64,000 nucleotides of DNA, taken from Alcaligenaceae bacterium. GTDB taxonomy: Bacteria; Pseudomonadota; Gammaproteobacteria; Burkholderiales; Burkholderiaceae_B. The notes under the pieces were generated by a model. The model saw nothing but the letters and a program-made list of their open reading frames with translations. It had not been told where the DNA came from and did not search any database. The stretch lies in NCBI GenBank assembly GCA_013416435.1, contig JACCEN010000003.1, positions 248,001-312,000 of the forward strand, in the 5' to 3' direction. Shown here piece after piece: positions 23,445-30,981 of the stretch; positions within the stretch are counted from its first letter, which is position 1; every line of letters begins with the position of its first letter. A program made the translations under genes and the position numbers.

Positions 23445-25054
23445 CAGTAACCTCGCATCAACGATGCCGCTACGCGCGAACGCCGGGACCTGGCGCGCGG
23501 CATATCGCCCGGCACTTCCAGCGCCGCATAGTTGGCCAACGCCGCCGCACTGGCAAAGTCACCGTGCCGGTACAGGTCGGGCTCTTTCATATCCTGGGTG
23601 CGCGCTTTCACAATCATCGGAATACCATCCACCAGCTCAATAGCGCGCACGTCCTGCTCGTAGTTGTCGTCGCGAGGCATATCGATCATGCCGTCCTCGA
23701 ACAGCTGCACGAACTTCGGCATCCAGGCCCCGTACCAGGTCCGCGAGAATTTGACCTGGTGGATGCGGTTGCGACCGAACTCATCGGCCGTATCCTCGGC
23801 CAGCGTCTCGCCGTTGCCCGACGCATCCAGTGCAGCCGCAGCGAAGCGTGGCAAGTGGCGAATGATATAGAACAGCACCTGCTGCTGCTGGCGCGCCGGC
23901 ACCTTGTGCATCTCAACGCCGAACGGAATGTCGCGGCGCCGATCCTGCTGGATGGCCATCGGCACGATCGATGAAAAGTCGCGGTGCCGCGCATAGTCCA
24001 TGCCCAGGAAGTGGCGCAGGCCCGTATCGAGGCCCTCCATGGCCGGCACCAGGTTGATCGCAATCCATTCCTCGACGTAGGCCTCGCGCCGGTACACCGG
24101 CTGCAGCACGAAGTCATCGGACAGCACCAGGCGCAGCACCGGGCGATCGGGCACCATGGCTTCTTCGACCCAGACGCCCGGGACACATACGCCCGTGCCG
24201 TCGCGCGGGATCGCATCCAGCTCCTCGCGCATCTGCGCCTTGCGTGGGCCGTAGGCGGTGCGAATCTTCGTGTACCAGGCCTTTTTCCCCTCGGCGGTGG
24301 GGGCCTCGCCCTTCATGAAGCACACGCGCTCATACAGGCCATTGGCCACCGCATCATCAAAGGTGATGCGCATGGTGGCCGCGTCAGTGCCGTAGCGGCC
24401 CTCACGGATATCGGTGGCCATCTGGTTGAACGGATTGGCCTTGCCGTTGTGCGTGCTGATGATGACGATACGCCCGCCCCAGATCAGCAGCGCCGTGGCA
24501 GCATCCAGCACCGACGACACATCGCGGTGAAACGCCGCCTCGTCGATGATGACCTTGCCCTGCAGGCCCCGGATGTTGGCCGGGTTGCTGGACAGCGCCA
24601 CGATCTTGAACCCGCTGGCGTAGCGGATACGGTAGGCATTGATCTGGCGGGTGTTGCCGTGCTCGTCCTGGTCATCGAACAGGAATTCCTCGATCTCGCT
24701 CACGCCAGAGGCCTGCGCCTCGGCAATCACCCGCGAGAATTTCGCGCAGTAACCAATGAACTCCAGGCCCTTTTCCTTGGTGTCGCCGATGTAGAACGTG
24801 TCCATGCCGCCGGCACTCTTGCGCGAGGCTGCCGTGATCACCGAGTCGAGCGCCTCGGCGAACGTGATGCCGGTGCGCCGACCCTTGTCGCACAGCTTGA
24901 TCTGGGCATCCAGGCGCAGCCAGGCCGCCTGGTGTGCCATCAGCACACCCTCGGACAGCGGGTTGAAGTTGGCCGGTATCTCGCGCGCCCGGGCAGGCAG
25001 CTCATCCCATTCGACGACCCGCTGGGTGCTGGACAAGGGCTTGATCGATGCCAT
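23444..25054 (-). CDS. Terminase large subunit (Mu gp28-like)
   Basis: This 536-aa packaging motor has an N-terminal ATPase with a non-canonical Walker A (KGRRTGITFAEAL) and Walker B VIIDEAAF followed by a coupling motif (ISTHNGKANPF). The RNase H-like nuclease half begins near GMDYARHRDFSSIVPM with a metal-binding Asp. Mu-like phages package host-flanked DNA by headful from the prophage end. Its start overlaps the small terminase stop. Confidence 0.93.
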   Translation of the reverse strand: MASIKPLSSTQRVVEWDELPARAREIPANFNPLSEGVLMAHQAAWLRLDAQIKLCDKGRRTGITFAEALDSVITAASRKSAGGMDTFYIGDTKEKGLEFIGYCAKFSRVIAEAQASGVSEIEEFLFDDQDEHGNTRQINAYRIRYASGFKIVALSSNPANIRGLQGKVIIDEAAFHRDVSSVLDAATALLIWGGRIVIISTHNGKANPFNQMATDIREGRYGTDAATMRITFDDAVANGLYERVCFMKGEAPTAEGKKAWYTKIRTAYGPRKAQMREELDAIPRDGTGVCVPGVWVEEAMVPDRPVLRLVLSDDFVLQPVYRREAYVEEWIAINLVPAMEGLDTGLRHFLGMDYARHRDFSSIVPMAIQQDRRRDIPFGVEMHKVPARQQQQVLFYIIRHLPRFAAAALDASGNGETLAEDTADEFGRNRIHQVKFSRTWYGAWMPKFVQLFEDGMIDMPRDDNYEQDVRAIELVDGIPMIVKARTQDMKEPDLYRHGDFASAAALANYAALEVPGDMPRARSRRSRVAASLMRGY

Positions 25055-25605
25055 CAGACCCCCAGGAACTTCTTGCGCCAGAACTGGGCCTGCGCCTCAT
25101 CCAGGCCGCCGGCTTTCACTTCCTCGTCGAGGGCCTCCGATTGCTCCCGCAGCAGGCGCTCGCGCGCCTCCTTGGCAATGGCCTGGCGCTCGCGCAGCGA
25201 CAGGCTGCGCGTCTCCTGCACCGACTTCGCGGCGCGGGCGATGTTCAGCACATCCTTGATGTCGACGTTGCCCTCGTCCAGGGCGTTGTCGACCGCGTTG
25301 ATCGCCAGCGTGGTGACGGCCTGCGAGAGCAGCGCGCCAGACTTGTCATCGAACGACTCACCCAGCTCCGCGACCAGCGCCTCGGAGGCAATGGCGATGT
25401 TCTTGTGGCTGGCCAGCACCTCCTCGTACGTCTTGCGATACCGGCCCAGGCCCGTGCGGCTGGGCATGACCTCCTCGGCAGCGGGAAAGCGCGCCCGCAA
25501 ATCGTCGAGAATCTCATCCAGGGTCATGCTGTCTTCACGCAGCAGGCGCTGCAGATGGCTCTTGACCTCGGCCGGCAGGCGGCTCACCTTGGACTTGCGC
25601 GCCAT
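25054..25605 (-). CDS. Small terminase subunit (DUF3486, Mu gp27-like)
   Basis: This 183-aa protein begins MARKSKVSRLPAEVKSHLQRLLREDSMTLDEILDDLRARFP, the typical start of the DUF3486 family with an N-terminal helix-turn-helix. A long coiled-coil region follows (SLSLRERQAIAKEARERLLREQSEALDEE). Upstream in-frame codons to 25659 overlap the preceding gene and were excluded. Confidence 0.9.
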   Translation of the reverse strand: MARKSKVSRLPAEVKSHLQRLLREDSMTLDEILDDLRARFPAAEEVMPSRTGLGRYRKTYEEVLASHKNIAIASEALVAELGESFDDKSGALLSQAVTTLAINAVDNALDEGNVDIKDVLNIARAAKSVQETRSLSLRERQAIAKEARERLLREQSEALDEEVKAGGLDEAQAQFWRKKFLGV

Positions 25606-25606
25606 A

Positions 25607-25906
25607 TCAAGCACCCGGGCGCTTGACGCCGTCGACCCGCGCCCGGCCGGCTGCGACATCCTGGCCGCGATCGGTCAGCGTGGCCAACAGCACACCCTGG
25701 GCGATGTCTTCGATCGCTACCAGCCCTTGCTCCTCCAGCCAGCGCAGCTGCGTGCGCACATGGTCGCGGCTGGGCTCATGCCCCCAGGCGGCCAGGGCAC
25801 TGCGCAGCACCGAGCTGTTGGCCTTGTAGGTCGGCATCTCGGACAGCAGGCGCAGCACGAGCAGACGCATGTCTTCGACGATGTATTGCGTATAAAGCGC
25901 CTTCAT
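25607..25906 (-). CDS. Winged-helix phage protein (Mu gp26-like position)
   Basis: This 99-aa protein looks like an ArsR-like winged helix: RLLVLRLLSEMPTYKANSSVLRSALAAWGHEPSRDHVRTQLRWLEEQGLVAIED, then VLLATLTDRGQDVAAG. Proteins of this type occur just before the terminase in many Mu-like phages. A regulatory or packaging-recognition role is possible; the function is not established. It is followed 1 bp later by gp27. Confidence 0.75.
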   Translation of the reverse strand: MKALYTQYIVEDMRLLVLRLLSEMPTYKANSSVLRSALAAWGHEPSRDHVRTQLRWLEEQGLVAIEDIAQGVLLATLTDRGQDVAAGRARVDGVKRPGA

Positions 25907-26212
25907 TCAATCACCCTTGTTCAGCAGAAACCCCTCGACCCGGCGCAACGACTCACGCATGGGCGTCAAGCCCTCGCGTACGCCATCTACCGCACCATTG
26001 ACCTTCTCCACGCGCAGCGACAGCTCATGGAACTGCTGCTGGCTGGGCGTTTGCCGGATATCGCTCTCCAGCTTAGTGATGCGCGTGCGCAGGTCGAGCA
26101 TTTCCTTTGCGCTGGCCGACTGGCGGCCGATGACCCAGGCGTAAATTCCGATTACCGTGACCACAATCCAGCGCATGGCCTCGAAGCCGAATGTGATGTT
26201 TGTCAGTTCCAA
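25907..26212 (-). CDS. DUF2730-type phage membrane protein
   Basis: This 101-aa protein has one N-terminal transmembrane helix (about residues 12-28, WIVVTVIGIYAWVIG) followed by a coiled coil (LDLRTRITKLESDI, ELSLRVEKVNGAVDGV). This fits the DUF2730 family found between lysis and terminase genes of Mu-like phages. The function is unknown. Confidence 0.78.
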   Translation of the reverse strand: MELTNITFGFEAMRWIVVTVIGIYAWVIGRQSASAKEMLDLRTRITKLESDIRQTPSQQQFHELSLRVEKVNGAVDGVREGLTPMRESLRRVEGFLLNKGD

Positions 26213-26224
26213 CGAGCTTCCCCT

Positions 26225-26446
26225 TCAGCGCCGGCCGTGGCCGGCCATTTGTTTTTCATGAACGATCTGGCATTCAATGCAACGCCGCACCCCGGGCACG
26301 GCCCGCTGGCGCGCGACAGGAATCGGCGCCTCGCATTCGCAGCAATCCGGCAGCGACACGCCGGTCGGTCGATCGCGCAGGATGTGGCGCAGCGCATTTT
26401 CACGCTCGGCCATCTCCAGCTCGGCAGCGCGGTCGATCTCATCCAT
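26225..26446 (-). CDS. TraR/DksA-type zinc-finger protein
   Basis: This 73-aa protein has a four-cysteine finger CCECEAPIPVARQRAVPGVRRCIECQ after an N-terminal helix, the TraR/DksA C4 pattern. TraR-like proteins bind the secondary channel of RNA polymerase and can alter transcription without ppGpp. It is encoded right after the spanin genes, a common site in P2/Mu-like phages. Confidence 0.82.
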   Translation of the reverse strand: MDEIDRAAELEMAERENALRHILRDRPTGVSLPDCCECEAPIPVARQRAVPGVRRCIECQIVHEKQMAGHGRR

Positions 26447-27045
26447 CAGCGTTCACCCTCGACGTAATCCAGTACCCGACCCAGCTGCGCCTCGACGCCC
26501 CTGCATCGCTGCCCGTAATCGGCAATGTGCGCGAGGATATCGGCCTGCGTCACACCTGATTCGCGTAGCCCGGCACCAAGGGCTGCGGCGCTGCGGGGCG
26601 CTGCTGCAGCTCCAGCGGCAGGGGCGCCCGCTGATGGGGTGGACAGACCAAGGGCGGCGTTGTACTCGCGCACGAAGCCAGTAGTAAACACGCAGCGAGG
26701 CAGCTGCACAGGCGCAGCACCCTCGTGCGGGACATAGACGGTGGTGACATCGCTGATCCTCCCCAAAAGCTCTTTTCGTTCCGCCGCGTACGCCTCGCGC
26801 TCGCCGGCCAACTGCTTGGCCAGGCGCAGGCCGTACTCCACCTCACCGACATACCGCTCATGGGCCACGGTATGGGCAGCCGTCAGGGCGTCCGCATGCT
26901 GGCGCCGGATATCGGCCAGCTCGGCGCGGCCCAGGGCGTCTGCCTTTTCGTACCCCTGCCAATAACCTGCGATCGCAAGCGCGGCCGCAGCGGCCACACC
27001 GGCAAGCGCCTTCAATACCGACCCGGACAACCAGCCTGGAAGCAT
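26446..27045 (-). CDS. Inner-membrane spanin (Rz-like)
   Basis: This 199-aa protein has an N-terminal membrane anchor (about residues 10-28, VLKALAGVAAAAALAIAGYW) and a periplasmic coiled coil (ADIRRQHADALTAAHTV, GLRLAKQLAGEREAYAAERKELLGR). This is the architecture of an i-spanin that disrupts the outer membrane at lysis. An outer-membrane partner is nested within it in another frame. It follows the holin by 2 bp. Confidence 0.83.
   Translation of the reverse strand: MLPGWLSGSVLKALAGVAAAAALAIAGYWQGYEKADALGRAELADIRRQHADALTAAHTVAHERYVGEVEYGLRLAKQLAGEREAYAAERKELLGRISDVTTVYVPHEGAAPVQLPRCVFTTGFVREYNAALGLSTPSAGAPAAGAAAAPRSAAALGAGLRESGVTQADILAHIADYGQRCRGVEAQLGRVLDYVEGER
26550..26735 (-). CDS. Outer-membrane spanin lipoprotein (Rz1-like), nested in Rz
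   Basis: This 61-aa protein lies entirely inside the Rz-like gene in another frame. It starts MSRTRVLRLC and has a signal with lipobox LLASC (cysteine 22). The mature part is short and proline-rich (TTPPLVCPPHQ, APLPLELQQRPAAPQPLVP), as in Rz1. The nested layout is the classical one. Confidence 0.83.
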   Translation of the reverse strand: MSRTRVLRLCSCLAACLLLASCASTTPPLVCPPHQRAPLPLELQQRPAAPQPLVPGYANQV

Positions 27046-27047
27046 GC

Positions 27048-27281
27048 CTATGCCTCCTCGGCACCGGCATCCAGCTTCGACTGGACGGCACCCTGATGCA
27101 CCACACGGGAGACAGCGGACAGCACTGCGAGCGCGCTAGAGATCGCCGCGTACGGCACAACGCCCATGGCGGGCTGCCAGAGCGGCAGAACTTCACCCGC
27201 GGCCGCCACCAGGGCAGCGCCTATAGCAAAGCGCACCGACCACAACCGCCACCAGAAGCGCGCAACACGATCGAGCCTCAT
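27048..27281 (-). CDS. Putative holin
   Basis: This 77-aa protein starts MRLDRVARFWWRLW with a basic/aromatic N-terminus and has two hydrophobic helices (VRFAIGAALVAAAGEVLPL and VVPYAAISSALAVLSAVSRVV) with a charged C-terminus. It lies between endolysin and spanins, where Mu-like phages encode a class II-like holin. The ATG at 27281-27279 overlaps the endolysin stop as ATGA. Confidence 0.75.
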   Translation of the reverse strand: MRLDRVARFWWRLWSVRFAIGAALVAAAGEVLPLWQPAMGVVPYAAISSALAVLSAVSRVVHQGAVQSKLDAGAEEA

Positions 27282-27772
27282 ACCGCCGCCCCATGATCGA
27301 CGCCTTGCACGATACCGGCCAGCCTCAGGCCCGCAGCGATCACGGCAGGCGCATACCACCCACCGCCGCCGAGCGGCCCCGGGCCGTTCTCATGCCGAAT
27401 GATGGCCTGCGTCAGTGTGGCCATGGTGGCATAGCGATAGACGTCGACTGTCTCATCGTCAGGGCCGATACCCAAGGCCGAAGCCACGGCACGGGCATAC
27501 GCCTTCGTATTGTTTTCATGGGGCGGCGCCCAGCGCTCGATGATTTCCAGCACGGAATCAATGCGGCTGCCGTCGCGGGCGCGGCGCTTGTCCTGGTATG
27601 TAATCAGGGTTCGGGCGATGGCGCGAATACCCCATTCAGGCGACTTGAAAACGATGAACCGGCTATCGGTTTGCTGCAGCGCCATGCCCTGCCAACGGGT
27701 GCCAGTACGCTCGATATTGCCTGGGTTGTGATTACGGATGCCGCGCGGAAGCGGCTGGGTTTGCGCGGTCAT
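27278..27772 (-). CDS. Endolysin / P5-like peptidoglycan hydrolase
   Basis: This 164-aa protein has the P5-type virion lysin pattern: GIRNHNPGNIERTGTRWQGM, FIVFKSPEWGIRAIARTLITYQDK, SVLEIIERWAPPHENNTKAYARAVASALG. The N-terminal RNxNPGNI motif is characteristic. It should cleave the cell wall for release. It is the first gene after palindrome D, the counterpart of the Mu lys promoter. Confidence 0.83.
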   Translation of the reverse strand: MTAQTQPLPRGIRNHNPGNIERTGTRWQGMALQQTDSRFIVFKSPEWGIRAIARTLITYQDKRRARDGSRIDSVLEIIERWAPPHENNTKAYARAVASALGIGPDDETVDVYRYATMATLTQAIIRHENGPGPLGGGGWYAPAVIAAGLRLAGIVQGVDHGAAV

Positions 27773-27826
27773 GACGACTCCCTACATTGCATAGGGAGGA
27801 TGATGGCCGTCGTCGGCGCGTCGGTC

Positions 27827-27847
27827 TTTTAATTGTGTTTAAGGAAG
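27827..27847 (-). promoter_or_regulatory. Late-promoter palindrome, copy D (before endolysin)
   Basis: TCTTTTAA-TTGTG-TTTAAGGA is the least symmetric of the four copies, with one changed base in the right arm. It lies 55 bp before the endolysin start and 10 bp after the end of the RexB-like gene, so it separates the lysogenic from the lytic transcript. CATCAT starts 20 bases downstream as a possible -10. Confidence 0.68.
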
Positions 27848-27857
27848 CGCGGCGCGG

Positions 27858-28313
27858 CTAGGCATCGGTCCGCAAAAGGCCAAACAACACGCGCATTGCC
27901 CTGAAAAACGAAACGACAGCCAGCACAATAAGAAACACCCAGCAGACGGTAATGGCCGGCTGAAGCCGATCAATTAGCGGATGTGTCGCAAGCATGGCCA
28001 GCGCAATGGAATAGATGCACAGAACGAAGTTCGCCACGAACGATTCATTGAAAAACTGCAGAATTCCGGCCCAGATGGGTTGCCGCCCTTTGGCCCATTC
28101 AATGCGTTTTGATGTGGCTGAAAGCAGTATGCCGTACGAGGTTCCAAGGAAACCCATCAAGATTGACGTGACCGTTGTTGTGGTGGATACAAGCGAATCA
28201 GTGAGCGTCAGATTCAGAAGGTGGCCGTAGCGGTACATGCCGTAGGCGGCAGCGGCTGCCCACAGATAAGGGTAGGCCCTTTCAAACAACTGCCGCCATT
28301 TTATGTTCTCCAT
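27858..28313 (-). CDS. RexB-like four-helix membrane protein
   Basis: This 151-aa protein has four predicted membrane helices at about residues 13-29, 46-66, 92-110 and 120-138, with a basic loop after the second (LLSATSKRIEWAKGR). Lambda RexB is 144 aa, also four-helix, with a similar S/T-rich second helix followed by a basic loop. RexB is an ion channel thought to open on RexA activation and depolarise an infected cell. It starts 1 nt after the RexA-like stop, implying co-translation. The alternative is a KwaA-type (Kiwa) membrane protein. The homology is judged by eye only. Confidence 0.6.
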   Translation of the reverse strand: MENIKWRQLFERAYPYLWAAAAAYGMYRYGHLLNLTLTDSLVSTTTTVTSILMGFLGTSYGILLSATSKRIEWAKGRQPIWAGILQFFNESFVANFVLCIYSIALAMLATHPLIDRLQPAITVCWVFLIVLAVVSFFRAMRVLFGLLRTDA

Positions 28314-28314
28314 A

Positions 28315-29163
28315 TCACTTTCTCAGAGCATCAAACAATATGCGTCGCATATCATCAGGCCGATAACGCCGACCAGGCGTGAGGGTTACGGCCTTCTCGT
28401 CGTAGACCTCCATTTTGACGTCCGCCAACAAGTCGATTGCCTCTACTGGGCCGTCTGCAGCGTCTCGGCCCTTAACGACCAGTTTATCCGACCTCGACCC
28501 CCGGCTCATTACCTTCTGCACGAGGCTATCAACGAACCCTTTGTTGATTTTCTGCGTTGCGACCCGAGCATCTACCTTGAAACCAACCACCAACCGCTCA
28601 ACGCCCGCCTGAACCGACTGCCGCACAGCAGAAGTCAGCGGGCTGCCACTGAAATACGCAATATCGGCCGAGGTGACATTGTCGATGACAGCCTCCACCT
28701 CTGTAAATGCGTGCTTATTCGCATATCGCTTCAGGGCGTCGCTATTGAGAACCGGCGTATACAGAAAGCTGTTGGGGCGCCCTGTGACCTGGTCAAAATA
28801 AGCAAACAGCCTGCCCGCCCGCACAGCGCCTTGCGTGAACTGCAGTACGAGCCTGCCGGTCGTGGTATCGAAAGCCGCAAAGGTGTTTTCGGTGAGGTCA
28901 GCGCGAACACCGATCTGCAGGTCTGAGCTGGGCTGACCAGACTGAGCCACGCCCGGCCAGTTGGACACCCGCGCTGCAGTGATGTGCATAAACCAATCAG
29001 AGCCATGCCTATCAACGATTTCCAGCCGCACAGCACCCGGACCCACCACCCGCTCTCTGTGTGAAAGAGAAAGGGCGCTCAACTGGGTCAACACAGAATC
29101 GAAGCTGATCCTCGGATGGTTGGGACTCACTGCGTAGTAATGGACTTTAATTTTCCGCGTCAT
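28315..29163 (-). CDS. RexA-like abortive-infection sensor
   Basis: This 282-aa soluble protein is close to lambda RexA (279 aa). It shares an opening with x-F/Y-Y-A, a strand-rich N-terminal domain (VRLEIVDRHGSDWFMHITAAR), a central FAAFDTTTGRLVLQF segment, PVLNSD with EVEAVI, and a C-terminal domain with GVERLVVGFKVDAR. The order of these blocks follows RexA as I remember it. In lambda, RexA binds DNA-protein replication complexes and activates RexB. AAAGG lies 8 nt before the ATG. It is on the repressor strand, hence likely expressed in the lysogen. A generic DUF protein of unrelated function cannot be excluded. Confidence 0.55.
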   Translation of the reverse strand: MTRKIKVHYYAVSPNHPRISFDSVLTQLSALSLSHRERVVGPGAVRLEIVDRHGSDWFMHITAARVSNWPGVAQSGQPSSDLQIGVRADLTENTFAAFDTTTGRLVLQFTQGAVRAGRLFAYFDQVTGRPNSFLYTPVLNSDALKRYANKHAFTEVEAVIDNVTSADIAYFSGSPLTSAVRQSVQAGVERLVVGFKVDARVATQKINKGFVDSLVQKVMSRGSRSDKLVVKGRDAADGPVEAIDLLADVKMEVYDEKAVTLTPGRRYRPDDMRRILFDALRK

Positions 29164-29230
29164 TTGCAGCCTTTACACTTCATTGCTCTTTCGTCATTTT
29201 TCGCAGCACGTCTTTTCAAAGGAATACGCC

Positions 29231-29389
29231 ATGCCGGCCACAATTGAAATTCACCCAGGCACCTCAATCTGCGTTCAAGACAATCTCACGATCACCATTG
29301 AGGGCCATATATCAGTGGATGCCGTACAACTCACGGCTCTTTCGTCAGCAGACGATAATTCTCAATGTAGTGATGACCATACGGAATAA
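29231..29389 (+). CDS. Possible small protein antisense to the lysogenic cluster
   Basis: This 52-residue frame starts MPATIEIHPGTSI and has a beta-like alternating pattern (NLTITIEGHISVDAVQL). AAAGGA lies 7 nt before the ATG, a good ribosome site. It fills the 167-bp gap between the RexA-like and 80-aa genes but runs against them and overlaps the latter by 59 bp. I do not recognise it, and chance is possible. Confidence 0.35.
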   Translation: MPATIEIHPGTSICVQDNLTITIEGHISVDAVQLTALSSADDNSQCSDDHTE

Positions 29390-29573
29390 CCACTGTTTCC
29401 CCGCAGCCCGGGCAATGCGCGTTGTTGATGGTGATCTGGGTTCTGTACCCCACACCCTCAGGGAGACTCATAGTGATGGTCATTTCCTCGCCGCACGAGC
29501 ACTTGTGTTCGCGCGTAACCTGCACGTACACCTGCGAAGAAAGCACCCCGTCTTTAAGCGTGAATTTCGGCAT
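29331..29573 (-). CDS. Small cysteine-rich protein, unknown function
   Basis: This 80-aa protein has CSCGEEM near residue 25 and CPGC near residue 53, a likely single zinc site, with strand-rich flanks (LSSQVYVQVTREHK, VGYRTQITINNA). I do not recognise a family. It lies 16 bp after the zinc-ribbon membrane gene and upstream of the RexA-like gene, so it may belong to the same accessory cluster. Confidence 0.6.
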   Translation of the reverse strand: MPKFTLKDGVLSSQVYVQVTREHKCSCGEEMTITMSLPEGVGYRTQITINNAHCPGCGETVVIPYGHHYIENYRLLTKEP

Positions 29574-29589
29574 AATTTCTCCATGAGAA

Positions 29590-30375
29590 TCACGAATCAG
29601 AACAATGCGGTGGCCTTGGCAAGGTCACCACTTTTTTTGTCTCTGGATCAAGGCTGAGCACTCTCAAGCATTCTTTCCCAGTCGCAACCGGGGTGGCAGG
29701 ATCAGCGACTCGCAAGCATTCCGCCCGATGAGTTAAATATTGGTCATAGGCGAACTGCAAGCTTCCTTTGACAGTCTCACCACCCCGCCGCTGTGTAGCC
29801 TGGTGCTCCAGCCACAGCGCTCTTGCGTGCGTAGCGGCTGCTGTGCAGCTTCCCAACGGCTCGAAGACGGTTGAGCCGAAAGCGGCCGTACCTTCATCCA
29901 CAATCTGACCGAATCGGCGGCTATGTGCGCCCCAGGCTTTCAGGTCTCCGTGGAGAAGAATATCGACAGCATCTTCCAGCGCCTTACTGATCTTCTCAAC
30001 ATGGCGCTGCGCGGCGTCAAGGGCCTCGTCACTGGGGTAAGTGTAGGTTATGGCTATCTCAGGCGGAGGAGCGGACTCGGCCTTAGTCTGCGCAATCGGC
30101 GCGGCTTGCGGCTCGAAAGGATCAGGGGCTTGAGCGGCTGGCGCAACTTCCGCGCCCGCAGAGGCTTCCGCTAGGGCCGATGGTGCCGCGCCCTTGCTCG
30201 CCTCATCTGTGCCGACAATGGCCGCCAGCACTATCCACGCCCCAACAAACCACGCTACATTCCTGAGCGTCTTGCGCCTCTTCTTTGCTGCAGGATTATC
30301 GATGCCGCAATGAGGACACTGCCTTGCTCGGTTGGAAACCTCTTTCTCGCATTCTTTACACTTGCTTAGCGCCAT
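29590..30375 (-). CDS. Zinc-ribbon membrane protein
   Basis: This 261-aa protein has an N-terminal zinc ribbon CKECEKEVSNRARQCPHC (residues 6-23), a basic stretch KKRRK, one membrane helix (about residues 38-56), a low-complexity Ala/Pro linker (about 60-110) and a C-terminal helical domain (EALDAAQRHVEKISKALEDAVDILLHGDLKAWG). Zinc ribbon plus one helix is common in membrane sensors, but I recognise no specific function. It has an AT-rich upstream region of its own (30401-30432). Confidence 0.6.
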   Translation of the reverse strand: MALSKCKECEKEVSNRARQCPHCGIDNPAAKKRRKTLRNVAWFVGAWIVLAAIVGTDEASKGAAPSALAEASAGAEVAPAAQAPDPFEPQAAPIAQTKAESAPPPEIAITYTYPSDEALDAAQRHVEKISKALEDAVDILLHGDLKAWGAHSRRFGQIVDEGTAAFGSTVFEPLGSCTAAATHARALWLEHQATQRRGGETVKGSLQFAYDQYLTHRAECLRVADPATPVATGKECLRVLSLDPETKKVVTLPRPPHCSDS

Positions 30376-30400
30376 CGCCGCCCCCGCACACTCGACAGAA

Positions 30401-30432
30401 AATTAAATAAACCACACGTTTTGTTACGTGGC
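30401..30432 (-). terminator. Possible terminator or promoter region after the 185-aa gene
   Basis: On the minus strand, CACGT-AACAAA-ACGTG forms a short stem across the stop codon of the 185-aa gene, followed by the T-rich TTTATTTAATTTT. This could end the repressor transcript. The same AT-rich tract could instead serve as a -10 region for the zinc-ribbon gene. The sequence cannot decide. Confidence 0.35.
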
Positions 30433-30981
30433 CATTAAAAAAATGGCGGTTGCGCTCGCCACTGTAAAGCACCCGCCGATAAACAGTCTGGCCGCGGAGT
30501 TCCTTTTGCCTTCGCTCGCCAGGGCGCGGGCTTTCGCTACGATCTCGTCCGCCGTCTTTGCGTCATGGACAGCGGCCTCCAGGCGAACACGCATCACACC
30601 ATTTTCCTGTTTTAGCGCCTCGATTTCGGCACGCATTTCGACCATCGCCGCATGGGCTTGTTTTTCAGCTTCTCGCGCTTGCGTCAGCGCCCCGATCATT
30701 TCGGCTTCCTCTCGCAAGAGGCTCAAGACGGTCTGGGCCGCTGGAAGATCAGCAATGCGCATCTCCTCCACGCTGCTCACCCCGACTGCCCGGTGCAGCG
30801 TCTTCCAGACGAGCCCGCCACTTTGACGCAAGGCCAAGGCCACTTTGCGCACATCCTGATTGAGAGCGCGGCGCTCATGTGACGTCAACGCGCGGCCGCG
30901 TTCGGTACCGCCAAATTCCTGAATCACTGAGTCGGCCTGAATGACCTGCCCCACGGAACGGTTGAATTCCTGTTGCCTCAT
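30424..30981 (-). CDS. Tail-anchored coiled-coil membrane protein, unknown function
   Basis: This 185-aa protein has a central coiled coil (AREAEKQAHAAMVEMRAEIEALKQENGVMRVRLEAAV, about residues 100-140) and one C-terminal membrane helix (ARLFIGGCFTVASATAIFLM) ending at the last residues. A tail anchor with a cytosolic coil is predicted. It overlaps the repressor gene by 4 bp, so it is made in the lysogen. Superinfection exclusion is possible on that basis only. Confidence 0.6.
   Translation of the reverse strand: MRQQEFNRSVGQVIQADSVIQEFGGTERGRALTSHERRALNQDVRKVALALRQSGGLVWKTLHRAVGVSSVEEMRIADLPAAQTVLSLLREEAEMIGALTQAREAEKQAHAAMVEMRAEIEALKQENGVMRVRLEAAVHDAKTADEIVAKARALASEGKRNSAARLFIGGCFTVASATAIFLMAT

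Noticed and set aside
23984-26467. 827-codon open frame on the + strand
   Set aside because: It is antisense to terminase, gp27 and neighbouring genes, Arg/His/Leu-rich, and arises from high-GC codon bias.
27858-29163. Naming the pair Kiwa (KwaA/KwaB)
   Set aside because: The architecture is similar, but length and block order fit RexA/RexB better by eye. Left as the alternative.
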